Shown in pieces: positions 8,999-18,202 of a DNA stretch of 33,491 nt. The stretch is taken from positions 1-33,491 of the forward strand of contig CAUJHX010000001.1 in the NCBI GenBank assembly GCA_963204795.1. Direction: 5' to 3'. Position numbers and translations under genes: made by a program. This DNA is from Pseudomonadota bacterium (lineage in GTDB: Bacteria; Pseudomonadota; Gammaproteobacteria; Steroidobacterales; Steroidobacteraceae). A model generated the notes under the pieces. It made no database searches, was not told the DNA's origin, and worked only from the letters and a program-made list of their open reading frames with translations. Numbering within the stretch: the stretch's first letter is position 1; each line of letters opens with the position of its first letter.

Positions 8999-11968
8999 TT
9001 AACCTGGCAAGGTATCGATGAGCCGCTGGGCTTCCTGCTTCTGCGAGACCGACCCTTCCTGCAGGACTTCCTTCAGGATGCTGCGGGCGCCGTCGGGATC
9101 GCCCATGTCCATGTAGGCCCGTGCGAGGTCGAGCTTGGTGCCGACCTCGCTCATCGTCACCGGCTCGAGGTCAGGCAGCGCCAGGTCCTCGGGGCCGATC
9201 TTCTGCGTGGCAGCGAACGCACCGTCATTGTCCGAGGGCGCGCCCACGTCGAACTCGACGCCCGTGCGGGAGCCGCCAAAGGCATCCGTTGCGCTGAAAT
9301 CGACGTCGACGCTGCCGGGCTTCAGGGCCGCAAGGCGCGATGTCTCGCCCGCGATGTCCGGCAGTGCCTTGAGCGAAGCGGTGGCGTTGACGTCGGCGAT
9401 TGCCGGATTCGTACCTGTCTGATCGGCGCCCTCGATGGTGTACCAGCTGCCGGTGGTCGCAGCCTCGCCGGTCTCCCCTTCGCCGGCGCGGCGCTCGGCC
9501 TCCTCGATGATTTCACGTGAACGCGCATCGAGGCCTGCGACCATGGTCGGCGCATCGCCCGGGCTTTCCGCGTCTGCATCAGGTCCGATGTTGAGGCCGA
9601 GGTCGTCGATCGCGAGTTCGGCGGTCCGATCAGCCGCCATGCCCGACTGACGCATGGCGACATCCACCTTGTCGCGGAGTGTGCCGCTCTCCCCTATCCG
9701 CAGCGTCGGCTGTTCGACCGTCGGCGCGTCCAGGTTGTCGGGCATCAGCGCCGTGCGTTCGACGGTCACTTCCGGCGGCATCTGCGCCGTCATCTCGCGG
9801 GTCGTGTTGCCGCTGCGATCGTCGGTGCCGCGCAAGGGGTCGTCGAGCACGAAATCGAGATCGTCGCCCACACCGGTCGTGGCGAGCGCACCGGCTTCGC
9901 CGGTCGGGTCCCTGTCACCCAGCGACTCGCTATCGAGCGCCGTGTTGAAGTCGAGATCGACCCCGCCCGCCGGCGCGCGCGGCGCCTCGCCGCCCGGTTC
10001 GCCGAGCAGATCGTAATCGACGCGGTTCTGGCCGCCCTCGAGATCGAGATCGATGCCGCCCGCGATGGCACCACCCGCAGGAGCAGCCTGCTGGAACAGC
10101 TCGTCTTCGGGCGCGAGCTGCTTGCCCATGATCACGATCTTGTCCCACTCGCCCGCGGGCGCTTCGGCACGCGAACCCGCAAGTTCGCGGGCGGTCGCAA
10201 GGAACTGATCCTTGTTGCCCCACACGAAGAACACTTCGAGGAGCTTCAGCTTCAGGTCCCGCCGCGTCGGCTCGCGCTGGATCGCGATGCGCACCAAGTC
10301 CGCGGCCTGGTCGTACAGGCCGTACGCCATGTGGAAATCGGCTTCAGCGAGCGGATCGCCCTGATCGAGATTGATCGCCGTCTCGCCGCTGATCGTCTGG
10401 TCGGCGGAGGTGGTGACCACCGCAGCGGGCTTGCGGAATGTGCCGGAATCATCGAGGCGCGGCCGCTCGTGCGAGCCGGACTCCTCGACGAGGAAGGAGT
10501 CTTCCTCCTGGTCGCCGACCGGCTTGCGCAAGCGCGCAGTATCGGTGAGTCCCGAGCGGCGCTCCGCCACGGCAGCACCCGCTTCGGCGAGTCGTCCGAG
10601 CGAATTGTCGAAATCGCTCTGTTCGCGTGTCTTCCATTTGCGGAATGCGAAAAGTGCCAGCAGCGCTGCAATCAGCAGCGCCGGGATGTACCAGAGGCCC
10701 CGCAACGTATCGAAGAACGACGGCCCTTCCTGGACCGGCGCGGGCGCCCGCACCGGCTTCTTCACGGGTTCCTCGACAGCCGCTTCCGGCACGGCCGGAG
10801 TCGGAGCAGCCTCAGGCGTCGCTTCAGGCGTTGCTTCAGGCGCGGTTGCGGGCGGCGCTTCGGGCGTAGTCTGCGCCGCGGGCGGCACGGCCTCGGGGGC
10901 CGCCGGTGGCGGCGCTTGCGTTGCCGGCGGCGCGCCTTGCGCGGCCGCGAGGCGCGCCTGCAGGTCGGCAAGTTCGCGGCTGCGAACCTCGAGTTGCGCC
11001 TTCGATTCCTTCAGCTGGCCTTCGAGCTCCCGCACGCGCGCGTTGAGCTGATCCACTTGCGCGCTCGCCGCGGCATCGGCGGCCCCGGTACCGGCAGCAC
11101 CCGCCGCCTGGCCCGGCGGAACGAGGCGTAGACGTTCATCCGACGGTGCTGCAACCCCGGCGCGATTGCGCCAGGCGGCGTACTGGCGCCTTATCTCGCC
11201 ACGCGCGTCATTCGAGCTGATCGCAGCGAGTGCGGAGGCGTCCGGCACGCGCAGTACCGCGCCCGAATGCAGGTCGTTCATGTTGTCGCCAAACGCCGCA
11301 GGATTGCCCTGATACAGGCCCACCATCATGCGCTGCGTGTCGGCACCACCGGTGAGACCGGAGGCAATCGATGTCAGTGTGTCACCACGCCGCACGGAAT
11401 ACGAACCCGCACCCGGGGCCGCCTGCGCGGCTGGCGTGGAGGCCTCTTCAGCAGCGCGCGGCGCGCGATCTGGCGCGGGGGCCGGTGCAGGCGCTGGACG
11501 CGCAATCTCGCCCTCGCGGGACGCGCCTTCCGTCGGCGCGGCGACAGGCGCTGTGGCTGCGCCCGCGCCCGGTGCGAACACCGGAGGATCCATCAGCAGT
11601 GTGTATTCGCGCACCAGCCGGCCGCGCGCCCAGTTGACCTCGACGAGCAGCGTCACGAAAGGCTCGGTGACGGGCTCCTGTGATCGCAGCCGCAGGACAG
11701 TGCGACCATCAGCGGTTCGCACCTGGGTGACAGTCACGGAATTCAGGAACGCCGGCCAGTCGAGCGCATAGCGGGCGAAGGTCTCGCGCGATGCCAGCTG
11801 GGCCTTGAGTGTCGCCAGTTCCTCGGGCGTCGCGCCGAGCAACTCGATCTCCGCATCGAGCGGCCCGTTCAGGCGCGAATTGAGACGTACGTCTCCCAGG
11901 CCGAGGGCCAGGGAAAGCTGCGGCAACAACAGCAGGGCGAGTGCCAGCACCCGCGATTTAGCGATCAT
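8999..11968 (-). CDS. fimV: FimV/HubP-family polar and type IV pilus assembly protein
   Basis: A 989-residue peptidoglycan-associated, single-pass inner-membrane protein. Relatives (P. aeruginosa FimV, Vibrio HubP) organise the cell pole and promote type IV pilus secretin assembly and twitching. Signal peptide at about residues 1-22, the FimV N-terminal domain (23-132, starting LGLGDVRLNSRLNGPL), a LysM peptidoglycan-binding domain (about 189-242, YSVRRGDTLTSIA), a coiled coil (303-343), a Pro/Ala/Glu-rich linker (345-415), a membrane helix (about 424-443) and a long acidic cytoplasmic region. That region has TPR-like helices at about 535-600 and the conserved C-terminal FimV TPR domain (about 940-989, LDLARAYMDMGDPDGAR). 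A GGGGAG ribosome-binding site lies 6-7 nt before the ATG. A FimX-like regulator of the same pilus system is also in this window. Confidence 0.94.
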   Translation of the reverse strand: MIAKSRVLALALLLLPQLSLALGLGDVRLNSRLNGPLDAEIELLGATPEELATLKAQLASRETFARYALDWPAFLNSVTVTQVRTADGRTVLRLRSQEPVTEPFVTLLVEVNWARGRLVREYTLLMDPPVFAPGAGAATAPVAAPTEGASREGEIARPAPAPAPAPDRAPRAAEEASTPAAQAAPGAGSYSVRRGDTLTSIASGLTGGADTQRMMVGLYQGNPAAFGDNMNDLHSGAVLRVPDASALAAISSNDARGEIRRQYAAWRNRAGVAAPSDERLRLVPPGQAAGAAGTGAADAAASAQVDQLNARVRELEGQLKESKAQLEVRSRELADLQARLAAAQGAPPATQAPPPAAPEAVPPAAQTTPEAPPATAPEATPEATPEAAPTPAVPEAAVEEPVKKPVRAPAPVQEGPSFFDTLRGLWYIPALLIAALLALFAFRKWKTREQSDFDNSLGRLAEAGAAVAERRSGLTDTARLRKPVGDQEEDSFLVEESGSHERPRLDDSGTFRKPAAVVTTSADQTISGETAINLDQGDPLAEADFHMAYGLYDQAADLVRIAIQREPTRRDLKLKLLEVFFVWGNKDQFLATARELAGSRAEAPAGEWDKIVIMGKQLAPEDELFQQAAPAGGAIAGGIDLDLEGGQNRVDYDLLGEPGGEAPRAPAGGVDLDFNTALDSESLGDRDPTGEAGALATTGVGDDLDFVLDDPLRGTDDRSGNTTREMTAQMPPEVTVERTALMPDNLDAPTVEQPTLRIGESGTLRDKVDVAMRQSGMAADRTAELAIDDLGLNIGPDADAESPGDAPTMVAGLDARSREIIEEAERRAGEGETGEAATTGSWYTIEGADQTGTNPAIADVNATASLKALPDIAGETSRLAALKPGSVDVDFSATDAFGGSRTGVEFDVGAPSDNDGAFAATQKIGPEDLALPDLEPVTMSEVGTKLDLARAYMDMGDPDGARSILKEVLQEGSVSQKQEAQRLIDTLPG

Positions 11969-12060
11969 TCTGACTCCCCGTCAAACCCGGCGCAGCAGTT
12001 TTCACCATTAAATACAACAGGTTACTACCGAAATCTCGGCTGCCACCCGCTTGTTGCCGC

Positions 12061-12089
12061 ATTATGACTCATAAAAAGTCGCGCGCCAA
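12061..12089 (-). promoter_or_regulatory. Predicted sigma70 promoter for fimV
   Basis: On the minus strand, TTGGCG (12089-12084) and CATAAT (12066-12061) are separated by exactly 17 bp and followed by a GC-rich discriminator GCGGCA. The -35 lies inside the last codons of asd. A start near 12054 would give an 86-nt 5' leader before the fimV ATG. Several A/T-rich hexamers in that leader (12000-12020) could be a second promoter but fit less well. Confidence 0.5.
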
Positions 12090-13091
12090 AATCTCCGCGA
12101 TCTGCACGCTGTTGGTCGCAGCACCTTTGCGGACGTTGTCGGCCACGATCCAGAGGTCGAGCCCCCGATCGTGCGAGATATCCTCGCGGATTCTGCCGAC
12201 ATAAACTGTGTCGTGGTTCGCTGCCTCGGTCGCCGCCGTCGGATACCCGGCCGGAACCCGATCGTCGAGCACGGTCACTCCAGGGGCCTTTGCCAGCAGT
12301 TCACGCGCCTGCTCCGCGGAAATCTTGCGTCGCGTTTCGATGTGCACCGCCTCGGAATGCCCGAAGAACACCGGCACGCGCACGGTGGTCGCGTTCACGC
12401 GGATCGACGCGTCCTCCATGATCTTGCAGGTCTCCCAGAACATCTTCATTTCTTCGCGCGTGTAGCCGTTCGACTCGAACGTGTCGATCTGCGGCACGCA
12501 ATTGAAGGCGATCTGCTTCGCGATCACTTTCGCCTCGGCTTCACGGCCCGACAGCAGCGCAGCGCTCTGCGAGGCCAGTTCGTCGACCGCTTCCTTGCCC
12601 GCGCCCGACACCGATTGATAGGTCGCGACATTGATGCGCTCGATGCCGACCGCATCGTGAATCGGCTTGAGAGCCACCACCATCTGGATCGTCGAACAGT
12701 TCGGATTCGCGATGATGCCGCGCGTGCGGTAGCCCGAGACGGCCTGCGGGTTGACCTCGGGCACGACGAGCGGAATGTCGTCCTCGTAGCGAAACTCCGA
12801 CGTGTTGTCGATCACGACGCAGCCTGCCGCCCAGGCCTTCGGCGCGAATTCACGCGAGGTATCGCTGCCGGCCGAAAAGAGGCCGATGTCAGCGCGAGCG
12901 AAGTCGAACTTGTCGAGTTCCAGCACGGGATAGCGCTTGCCATGGAACTCGACTGACTTGCCGAGTGAGCGATTGCTCGCGAGCGGGAACAGCTCGCTCA
13001 CCGGAAAGTTGCGTTCCTCCAGAACCCTGATCATGGTGTCGCCGACAAGGCCGGTCGCACCTACCACTGCCACTCGAAATTGCTTGCTCAT
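12069..13091 (-). CDS. asd: Aspartate-semialdehyde dehydrogenase
   Basis: NADPH-dependent reduction of aspartyl phosphate to aspartate semialdehyde, the branch point to lysine/diaminopimelate, methionine and threonine. It has 340 residues from the ATG at 13091. The nucleotide-binding GATGLVG is at 11-17, the catalytic Cys is Cys132 in [10 protein letters not shown], and the base histidine region reads [11 protein letters not shown]. The length and IANPNCST context match the type seen in Gram-positives and many proteobacteria rather than E. coli Asd (about 367). The ATG overlaps the aroC stop as ATGA (13088-13091). The 39 open codons upstream are inside aroC and unlike the family, so they are rejected. 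Confidence 0.96.
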   Translation of the reverse strand: MSKQFRVAVVGATGLVGDTMIRVLEERNFPVSELFPLASNRSLGKSVEFHGKRYPVLELDKFDFARADIGLFSAGSDTSREFAPKAWAAGCVVIDNTSEFRYEDDIPLVVPEVNPQAVSGYRTRGIIANPNCSTIQMVVALKPIHDAVGIERINVATYQSVSGAGKEAVDELASQSAALLSGREAEAKVIAKQIAFNCVPQIDTFESNGYTREEMKMFWETCKIMEDASIRVNATTVRVPVFFGHSEAVHIETRRKISAEQARELLAKAPGVTVLDDRVPAGYPTAATEAANHDTVYVGRIREDISHDRGLDLWIVADNVRKGAATNSVQIAEILARDFL

Positions 13092-14173
13092 ATCACCGGG
13101 GTCTTCGATTTCACGTCGCCATTCTGCGCCCGATTGCGCAGGAAGTGGTCCATCAACACCAGCGCCAGCATCGCTTCGGCAATCGGCGTGGCGCGCAGCC
13201 CGACACACGGGTCGTGCCGCCCGGTCGTGACGATCCCGACGGCGTTGCCGCTCGCGTCGATCGTCTCGCCTGGAATCTGGATGCTCGAGGTCGGCTTCAG
13301 CGTTGCATGCGCGATGATGTCCTGGCCGCTCGAAATGCCGCCCAGCATGCCGCCCGCATTGTTCGACTTGAAGCCCTGCGGCGTCAGCACGTCCCGATGC
13401 TCGCTGCCGCGCTGTGCAGCCGCGCGCGTTCCCGCCCCGATCTCGACGGCCTTGACCGCGTTGATACCCATCAGCGCGGCGGCAATGTCCGCGTCCAGCC
13501 GGCTGAACACGGGTTCGCCGAGACCGGGTGGCACACCGGTCGCGATCACGGTGACACGCGCGCCGATCGAATCGCCCGCTGTGCGCAGGTCCCAGATCAG
13601 CTTCTCGAGTTCCGGAATGCGCGCCGGATCGGGGCAGAAGAACGGATTTTCATAGGCCGCGGCCGGATTCACCGGCTCCAGCTCGAGCGGGCCGATGCGG
13701 CTCAGATAGCCGTGAATGCCCACGCCGAGCCGCCCCGCGAGGTACTTGCGCGCGATCGCGCCCGCCGCGACACGCATCACGGTCTCGCGCGCCGAGGAAC
13801 GTCCGCCGCCACGATAATCGCGCAGACCGTACTTCTGCTGGTACGTGTAATCGGCATGACCCGGGCGGAACCGGTCCTTGATCTTCTCGTAGTCGCGCGA
13901 GCGCGCATCCGTGTTTTCGATGAGAAGACCGATCGGCGTGCCGGTGGTGTGGCCCTCGAAGACGCCCGAAAGAATGCGCACCTGGTCGGCTTCACGACGC
14001 TGACTCGTGAATTTCGATGTTCCCGTGCGGCGCCGGTCGATATCAGGCTGCAGATCCGCTTCGGACAGCGCGAGCCCCGGCGGGCAGCCGTCCACGATGC
14101 AGCCGAGCGCGGGCCCGTGGCTCTCGCCGAAGCTGGTCACCGTAAACAGTTTGCCGAAAGTGTTACCGGACAT
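13088..14173 (-). CDS. aroC: Chorismate synthase
   Basis: Converts 5-enolpyruvylshikimate-3-phosphate to chorismate using reduced FMN, ending the shikimate pathway. From the ATG at 14173 there are 361 residues. The N-terminus [20 protein letters not shown] matches the family exactly. Other signatures are the [10 protein letters not shown] segment, [17 protein letters not shown], the second signature around [23 protein letters not shown], and the C-terminal [15 protein letters not shown] two codons upstream (14179) is also open, but the ATG with AGGTTGGAG just before it is preferred. The first 11 bp overlap the end of prmB. Confidence 0.97.
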   Translation of the reverse strand: MSGNTFGKLFTVTSFGESHGPALGCIVDGCPPGLALSEADLQPDIDRRRTGTSKFTSQRREADQVRILSGVFEGHTTGTPIGLLIENTDARSRDYEKIKDRFRPGHADYTYQQKYGLRDYRGGGRSSARETVMRVAAGAIARKYLAGRLGVGIHGYLSRIGPLELEPVNPAAAYENPFFCPDPARIPELEKLIWDLRTAGDSIGARVTVIATGVPPGLGEPVFSRLDADIAAALMGINAVKAVEIGAGTRAAAQRGSEHRDVLTPQGFKSNNAGGMLGGISSGQDIIAHATLKPTSSIQIPGETIDASGNAVGIVTTGRHDPCVGLRATPIAEAMLALVLMDHFLRNRAQNGDVKSKTPVI

Positions 14174-15050
14174 CTCCAACCTGTTCAGCCGTCAGCAGGA
14201 ACACTCCACCGCCTCCCCGTTCGAACGAGAGCCAGGTGAACGGCACGCGCGGAAACCTCGCGCGCACGAGCACCTCGGAGTTGCCCACCTCGACCACAAG
14301 TATGCCGCGCGGACGAAGGTGCTGCACCGCCCCGCGCAGGATCACGCGCACGGAATCGAGCCCATCCTCTCCCGCAGCGAGGGCGCCGCGGGGCTCGTGC
14401 GAGTACTCGGGTGGCAGGGCCGCAAGCTCATCGACCCCGACATAGGGCGGATTCGACACAATAATATCGTAGCGCCGGCCTGCGAGCGCGGCGAAATGAT
14501 CCGATCTCACGAGCCGGACACGTCGCCCGACGCGGTGGCGGCGCACGTTGATCGCAGCCACCTCGAGCGCGTCGACCGAGATGTCCGAGGCGTCGACGTG
14601 GGCCTGCGGAAAGGCCTTTGCACAGGCGATGGCGATGCAGCCGGAACCGGTGCCGAGATCGAGGATGGTCCGCACGCGACGCGCATCCACCCATGGCGTG
14701 AACCGGCGCTCGATCAGCTCGGCAATCGGCGAGCGGGGAATCAGGACGCGCGCATCGACATGGAACGGCAGACCGGCGAACCAGGTCTCGCCCGTCAGGT
14801 AGACCGCCGGCACGCGCTCACGAATGCGCCGCTCGACGAGCGCATCGATCGCGCGCTGCGCATGCACGTTCACGCGTCGGCCGTAATCGCGCGCACGCGG
14901 TGGCACCGGCAAACCGAGCACATGCCACACGAGCGCCGCGGCATCGTCGCGCGCGTTGTCCGTGCCGTGCCCGTAGTGCAGGCGCGCACGCGCGAGACGC
15001 CTCGCGGCGCACGCGATCGCGTGTCGCACGGTCGGGGCTGCGCGATGCAT
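14163..15050 (-). CDS. prmB: Ribosomal protein uL3 glutamine N5-methyltransferase PrmB
   Basis: Methylates a glutamine of ribosomal protein L3 with S-adenosylmethionine, aiding 50S assembly. It has 295 residues from the ATG at 15050. The N-terminal helical domain contains [15 protein letters not shown] (25-39), characteristic of PrmB rather than PrmC. Next come [13 protein letters not shown], the SAM-binding [10 protein letters not shown] (131-140) and the catalytic NPPY (200-203). The C-terminus has [18 protein letters not shown], also PrmB-like. Another in-frame ATG at 15068 would add six residues and run across the divergent sco start. The open frame beyond that is antisense to sco and rejected. 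prmB-aroC linkage is common in Gammaproteobacteria. Confidence 0.94.
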   Translation of the reverse strand: MHRAAPTVRHAIACAARRLARARLHYGHGTDNARDDAAALVWHVLGLPVPPRARDYGRRVNVHAQRAIDALVERRIRERVPAVYLTGETWFAGLPFHVDARVLIPRSPIAELIERRFTPWVDARRVRTILDLGTGSGCIAIACAKAFPQAHVDASDISVDALEVAAINVRRHRVGRRVRLVRSDHFAALAGRRYDIIVSNPPYVGVDELAALPPEYSHEPRGALAAGEDGLDSVRVILRGAVQHLRPRGILVVEVGNSEVLVRARFPRVPFTWLSFERGGGGVFLLTAEQVGDVR

Positions 15051-15051
15051 G

Positions 15052-15069
15052 TGTGATAATGGCGCCATG
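15052..15069 (+). promoter_or_regulatory. Extended -10 promoter abutting the sco start codon (predicted leaderless)
   Basis: TGT (15052-15054) precedes GATAAT (15055-15060), forming an extended -10, then six bases GGCGCC and the ATG at 15067. With normal spacing (+1 six bases past the -10) transcription would begin at the A of ATG. No convincing -35 is seen at 17 bp, consistent with reliance on the TGn element. The same ATAATGGCGCCATG recurs at folE2 (32000-32013). Confidence 0.5.
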
Positions 15070-15693
15070 TCCACCTCGAAATCCTGGCTGCCCTGGGCAG
15101 CCCTTGCCGTTGCCGGCGTGCTCGCCGGCGCCTGGATCGCCCGCACCACCCTGGCGCCTCCGTCAGCGCCCGCGCCGGTGCTGCAGGCGGGAACCTGGCT
15201 GCCGGAGCCGCGCACGTTCAACACGCCCGCACTCACGACCAGCCTCGGTCAGCCGTTCACCGCCGCCGGATTCGCCGGGCACGCGAGCGTGCTTTTCTTC
15301 GGCTTCACGAACTGCCCGGACGTGTGCCCGACGACGCTCGCGGTCCTCGCACAGGCAAAGCGGGCGTCGCGAGCCGCGAACCTTGCGATCTACCTCGTGA
15401 CGGTCGACCCCGAGCGCGACTCTCCGGCGGTACTGCACAACTATCTCGCGGGCTTCGATCCGGAGTTTATCGGTCTTACGGGCAACCCGCTCGACCTCAA
15501 GAGCTTCACCCGCTCGCTCGGCGCCGCCGTCGTGAAAGTCGACCTGCCCGGCGGCAGCTATTCCATGGACCACTCGGCGTCGCTCTTTCTGCTCGATGAT
15601 GCGGGACGCCTGCGCGCCGTGTTCACGCCACCTTTTGAACCTGCGAAGCTCGCGGCTGATTTCGCTGCCGCCATCGCGGCTGCCCGGGGATGA
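15067..15693 (+). CDS. SCO1/SenC family copper chaperone
   Basis: A 208-residue membrane-anchored periplasmic thioredoxin-fold protein that delivers or reduces copper for the CuA site of cytochrome c oxidase. An uncleaved signal anchor lies at about residues 8-25. The copper ligands are complete: Cys83 and Cys87 (CPDVC) and His169 (SYSMDHSAS). The family [15 protein letters not shown] and TVDPERDSP blocks are present. Start: ATG at 15067. An in-frame ATG at 15049 would add six residues but lies upstream of the predicted -10. It heads a plus-strand run and overlaps psd by ATGA. No cytochrome oxidase gene is nearby, so the partner is elsewhere. Confidence 0.92.
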   Translation: MSTSKSWLPWAALAVAGVLAGAWIARTTLAPPSAPAPVLQAGTWLPEPRTFNTPALTTSLGQPFTAAGFAGHASVLFFGFTNCPDVCPTTLAVLAQAKRASRAANLAIYLVTVDPERDSPAVLHNYLAGFDPEFIGLTGNPLDLKSFTRSLGAAVVKVDLPGGSYSMDHSASLFLLDDAGRLRAVFTPPFEPAKLAADFAAAIAAARG

Positions 15694-16559
15694 ACCACGA
15701 GGGTATCGGCGCACGCCTCTTCGTCGCGCTCCAATACCTGCTGCCGCAACACGGTCTCTCGCGCCTCGTGCACGCGTTGGCGCGCGTGCGTGTGCGCTGG
15801 ATCAAGAACGCGTTGATCAGCGCGTTCATGCGCGTCTTCGTGCCTGATCTGTCGGACGCGGCCGAAAGGAACCCCCGCGCCTACCCGACTTTCAACGCGT
15901 TCTTCACGCGCCCGCTTGCGCCCGATGCGCGTCCTGTTGCCGCCGGGAATGCCGCCATCGCCTGCCCCGTCGATGGCACCGTGAGCGAATGCGGGAGCAT
16001 CCTGGGTGACCGCATCCTGCAGGCCAAGGGTCACGATTACACCCTCGACGCCCTGCTCGCGGGGCGCACGCCACTCGCGAGACGCTTCGAGGGTGGCCGA
16101 TTCGCGACGATCTACCTTGCGCCGTGGAACTATCACCGCATCCACATGCCGCTGGCGGGCACGCTGACCGAGGCCTGGTACGTGCCGGGCCGACTCTTCA
16201 GCGTGAACCGCACGACTGCCGCGCATGTCGCCGGCCTCTTCGCACGCAACGAGCGCCTCGTTTGCCTGTTCGAAGGCGCAACTTCATTCGCGCTGGTCCT
16301 GGTCGGAGCGCTCAATGTCGGCAGCATGGAGACGGTCTGGCACGGCGAAGTGACCCCGCGCCGGCCGCGCGCGCTCACGAGCCTGCCGGTCGGCGCCCCC
16401 GGGGAATTGGCCAAGGGTGAGGAGATGGGCCGCTTCAACATGGGCTCCACCGTGATACTGCTGCTGCCGCCGGGCGACGCAAGCTGGGACGCTTCCCTTG
16501 CCGCCGGTCGCATCGTGCGGGTCGGGGAGCGCATCGGCAGCACCGGGCTGCCCGGATGA
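15690..16559 (+). CDS. psd: Phosphatidylserine decarboxylase proenzyme
   Basis: Decarboxylates phosphatidylserine to phosphatidylethanolamine at the inner membrane, using a pyruvoyl group made by self-cleavage. It has 289 residues. The catalytic elements are visible: Asp95 (CPVDG), His149/His152 (WNYHRIHMP), and Ser253 in the cleavage motif MGST (251-254), where E. coli has LGST. Cleavage before Ser253 would give a large beta and a small alpha chain. TFNAFFTRPL near residue 67 is also typical. ATG overlaps the sco stop (ATGA, 15690-15693) and the stop overlaps the epmA ATG in the same way. Adjacency of psd and epmA is also seen in E. coli. Confidence 0.96.
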   Translation: MNHEGIGARLFVALQYLLPQHGLSRLVHALARVRVRWIKNALISAFMRVFVPDLSDAAERNPRAYPTFNAFFTRPLAPDARPVAAGNAAIACPVDGTVSECGSILGDRILQAKGHDYTLDALLAGRTPLARRFEGGRFATIYLAPWNYHRIHMPLAGTLTEAWYVPGRLFSVNRTTAAHVAGLFARNERLVCLFEGATSFALVLVGALNVGSMETVWHGEVTPRRPRALTSLPVGAPGELAKGEEMGRFNMGSTVILLLPPGDASWDASLAAGRIVRVGERIGSTGLPG

Positions 16560-17521
16560 CAGTGGACTTCGCGCCCGACGCGACGCTCGGGCAGCTCGCG
16601 CGGCGGGCGATGGCGCTTGCGAAGGTGCGGGCCTTCTTCCATGAGCGCGACGTCATGGAAGTCGACGTGCCAGCGCTGGTCAACGCGCCCGTGACCGACG
16701 TGAACATCCATTCCGCCGAGGTGCGCCTGCCCGGCGATGCCGCGCGGCGCTTCGCGCTGCACACCTCGCCCGAATACGCGATGAAGCGCCTGCTCGCAGC
16801 GGGAAGCGGCGACATCTACTTTCTTGGTCATGTGTTTCGCGGCGCCGAGCGCGGGCGCCTGCACAATCCCGAGTTCACGCTGATCGAGTGGTACCGGCGC
16901 GGCATGACGCTGGCCGATCTGATGCGGGAGGTTGCCGACCTGGTCAGTGGACTGTGCGGCAGGCCCTTCGACGTCGAACACATCACCTATCGCGCCGCGT
17001 TCGCGCGCGAGACGGGGCTCGATCCGTTCGCGGCACCGCACGAGGCACTGACGAATGCCGCAGCGGCCCTCGGGCTCGGGGCGAGGGAGATCAACGCAAG
17101 CAGCCGCGACGAACTCCTCGAACTCATCATGGGCGCCAGGGTGGGGCCGCGCCTTGGCGCGGGACGGCTCACGTTCGTGCACGGCTATCCGGCCACGCAG
17201 GCCGCACTCGCGCGGCTCGACCCGGCTGACCCGCGCACGGCGCTGCGCTTCGAGCTCTATGCCGGGGGCATCGAACTCGCGAACGGGTTCGACGAGCTCG
17301 CCGACGCCACCGAGCAGCGGGCACGCTTTGCGGCGGACCTTCGCGAGCGTGCCCGGCGAGGGCTGCCCTGCGGGCCGCTCGATGAGCGCCTGCTCGCCGC
17401 GCTTGCGGCAGGGCTCCCGGCCTGTGTGGGCGTTGCGGTCGGCTTCGACCGGGTATTGATGCTCGCCGAGGGCGCCCGTCTCATCGACGAGGTCCTGCCG
17501 TTCACCGTGGAGCGCGCGTGA
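16556..17521 (+). CDS. epmA: Elongation factor P--(R)-beta-lysine ligase EpmA
   Basis: A class II lysyl-tRNA synthetase paralogue that attaches (R)-beta-lysine to a lysine of EF-P. It has 321 residues (E. coli 325) and is only the catalytic core; the N-terminal anticodon-binding domain of LysS is absent. Motif 2 region: HTSPEYAMKRLLAAGSGDIYFLGHVFRG, ending in HNPEFTLIEWY. Motif 3 region: GVAVGFDRVLML close to the C-terminus, with GIELANGFDEL before it. Its substrate gene efp and the mutase gene epmB lie 0.7-2.3 kb downstream. ATG overlaps psd by 4 bp; the stop overlaps the GTG of msrC. Confidence 0.94.
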   Translation: MTVDFAPDATLGQLARRAMALAKVRAFFHERDVMEVDVPALVNAPVTDVNIHSAEVRLPGDAARRFALHTSPEYAMKRLLAAGSGDIYFLGHVFRGAERGRLHNPEFTLIEWYRRGMTLADLMREVADLVSGLCGRPFDVEHITYRAAFARETGLDPFAAPHEALTNAAAALGLGAREINASSRDELLELIMGARVGPRLGAGRLTFVHGYPATQAALARLDPADPRTALRFELYAGGIELANGFDELADATEQRARFAADLRERARRGLPCGPLDERLLAALAAGLPACVGVAVGFDRVLMLAEGARLIDEVLPFTVERA

Positions 17522-18051
17522 GCTTCGGCGGGTCGCAGTACGATTTTTCCGACAAGCCGCGCGCCTACGGAGAGCTGGCGCGCGACCTCGAGCACTTGCT
17601 CGCGGGCGAGCGCAACTGGATCGCGAACGCGGCGAATGCCGCCGCGCTGATTTATGGCGCGTTGCCCGACCTCAACTGGGCCGGCTTCTATCTACCCGTG
17701 ACGAGCCCGTCGGGGGCGCGGGAGCTGGTCGTGGGGCCTTTTCAGGGCATGCCGGCGTGCGTGCGCATCGCAATGGGCCACGGCGTGTGCGGTACCGCGG
17801 CGCAGCGGCGCGAGACCCTCGTCGTGCCGGATGTCGCTGCCTTCGAGGGCCACATTGCCTGCGACTCTGCTTCGCGGTCGGAGATCGTGCTGCCGCTGCT
17901 GCTGCCGGGTGTCGCGGGCGAGGCGGGTCTCGTCGGCGTGCTCGATCTCGACAGTCCGCGCCTCGCACGCTTCGATGACGCCGATCGCGCGGGGCTCGAG
18001 CGGCTGGCAGCGATCATCGCCGGTGCCTGTGACTGGCCGAAGGTGAGGTAA
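17518..18051 (+). CDS. msrC: Free methionine-(R)-sulfoxide reductase (GAF domain)
   Basis: Reduces free methionine-R-sulfoxide, an oxidative-damage repair activity of the YebR/fRMsr family. It has 177 residues and is a single cytoplasmic GAF domain. The three redox cysteines of the family are all present: Cys81 (PACVRI), Cys91 (GVCGTAA) and Cys115 (HIACDSASRSEI). NWAGFYL and GPFQGMPAC blocks are typical. GTG at 17518 overlaps the epmA stop (GTGA), so it is probably translated by coupling. It is the last gene of the sco-psd-epmA-msrC run and converges on efp across the foldback repeat. I know of no functional link to EF-P modification. Confidence 0.92.
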   Translation: MSFGGSQYDFSDKPRAYGELARDLEHLLAGERNWIANAANAAALIYGALPDLNWAGFYLPVTSPSGARELVVGPFQGMPACVRIAMGHGVCGTAAQRRETLVVPDVAAFEGHIACDSASRSEIVLPLLLPGVAGEAGLVGVLDLDSPRLARFDDADRAGLERLAAIIAGACDWPKVR

Positions 18052-18072
18052 CGCGCGGGCGCGTAGCGCGGG

Positions 18073-18176
18073 GATCTGCGACCGGGCCCTTTCAAGACCG
18101 TGCGCGCCATGGACGGCGCGCCCGGAGCTTACAGGGAAGTATTCACGGCGTTCTTGAAAGGGTCCGGTCGCAGATC
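18073..18176. repeat. REP-like foldback element between convergent genes
   Basis: Two 25-bp arms (18073-18097 and 18152-18176) are inverted repeats of each other with one mismatch, separated by 54 bp. Inside the loop is a second hairpin: GCGCGCC (18102-18108) and GGCGCGC (18115-18121) around ATGGAC. The outer arms read GATCTGCGACC at one end and GGTCGCAGATC at the other. It fills the 151-bp gap between msrC and efp, so it can act as a bidirectional terminator. From memory the core resembles repeats scattered through other gammaproteobacterial genomes, but this was not searched. Confidence 0.8.
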
Positions 18177-18202
18177 ACTGCGCCGCCCGGCCGTGCGCAA
18201 GC

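Noticed and set aside
13092-13208. N-terminal extension of asd by 39 codons
   Set aside because: Lies inside the aroC 3' end; the ATG at 13091 gives the exact family N-terminus and an ATGA overlap.
15086-15102. 17-nt hairpin GGCTGCC/GGCAGCC within the 5' end of sco
   Set aside because: It encodes the membrane anchor (Leu-Pro-Trp-Ala) in a GC-rich context and has no U-run; probably coding coincidence rather than an attenuator.
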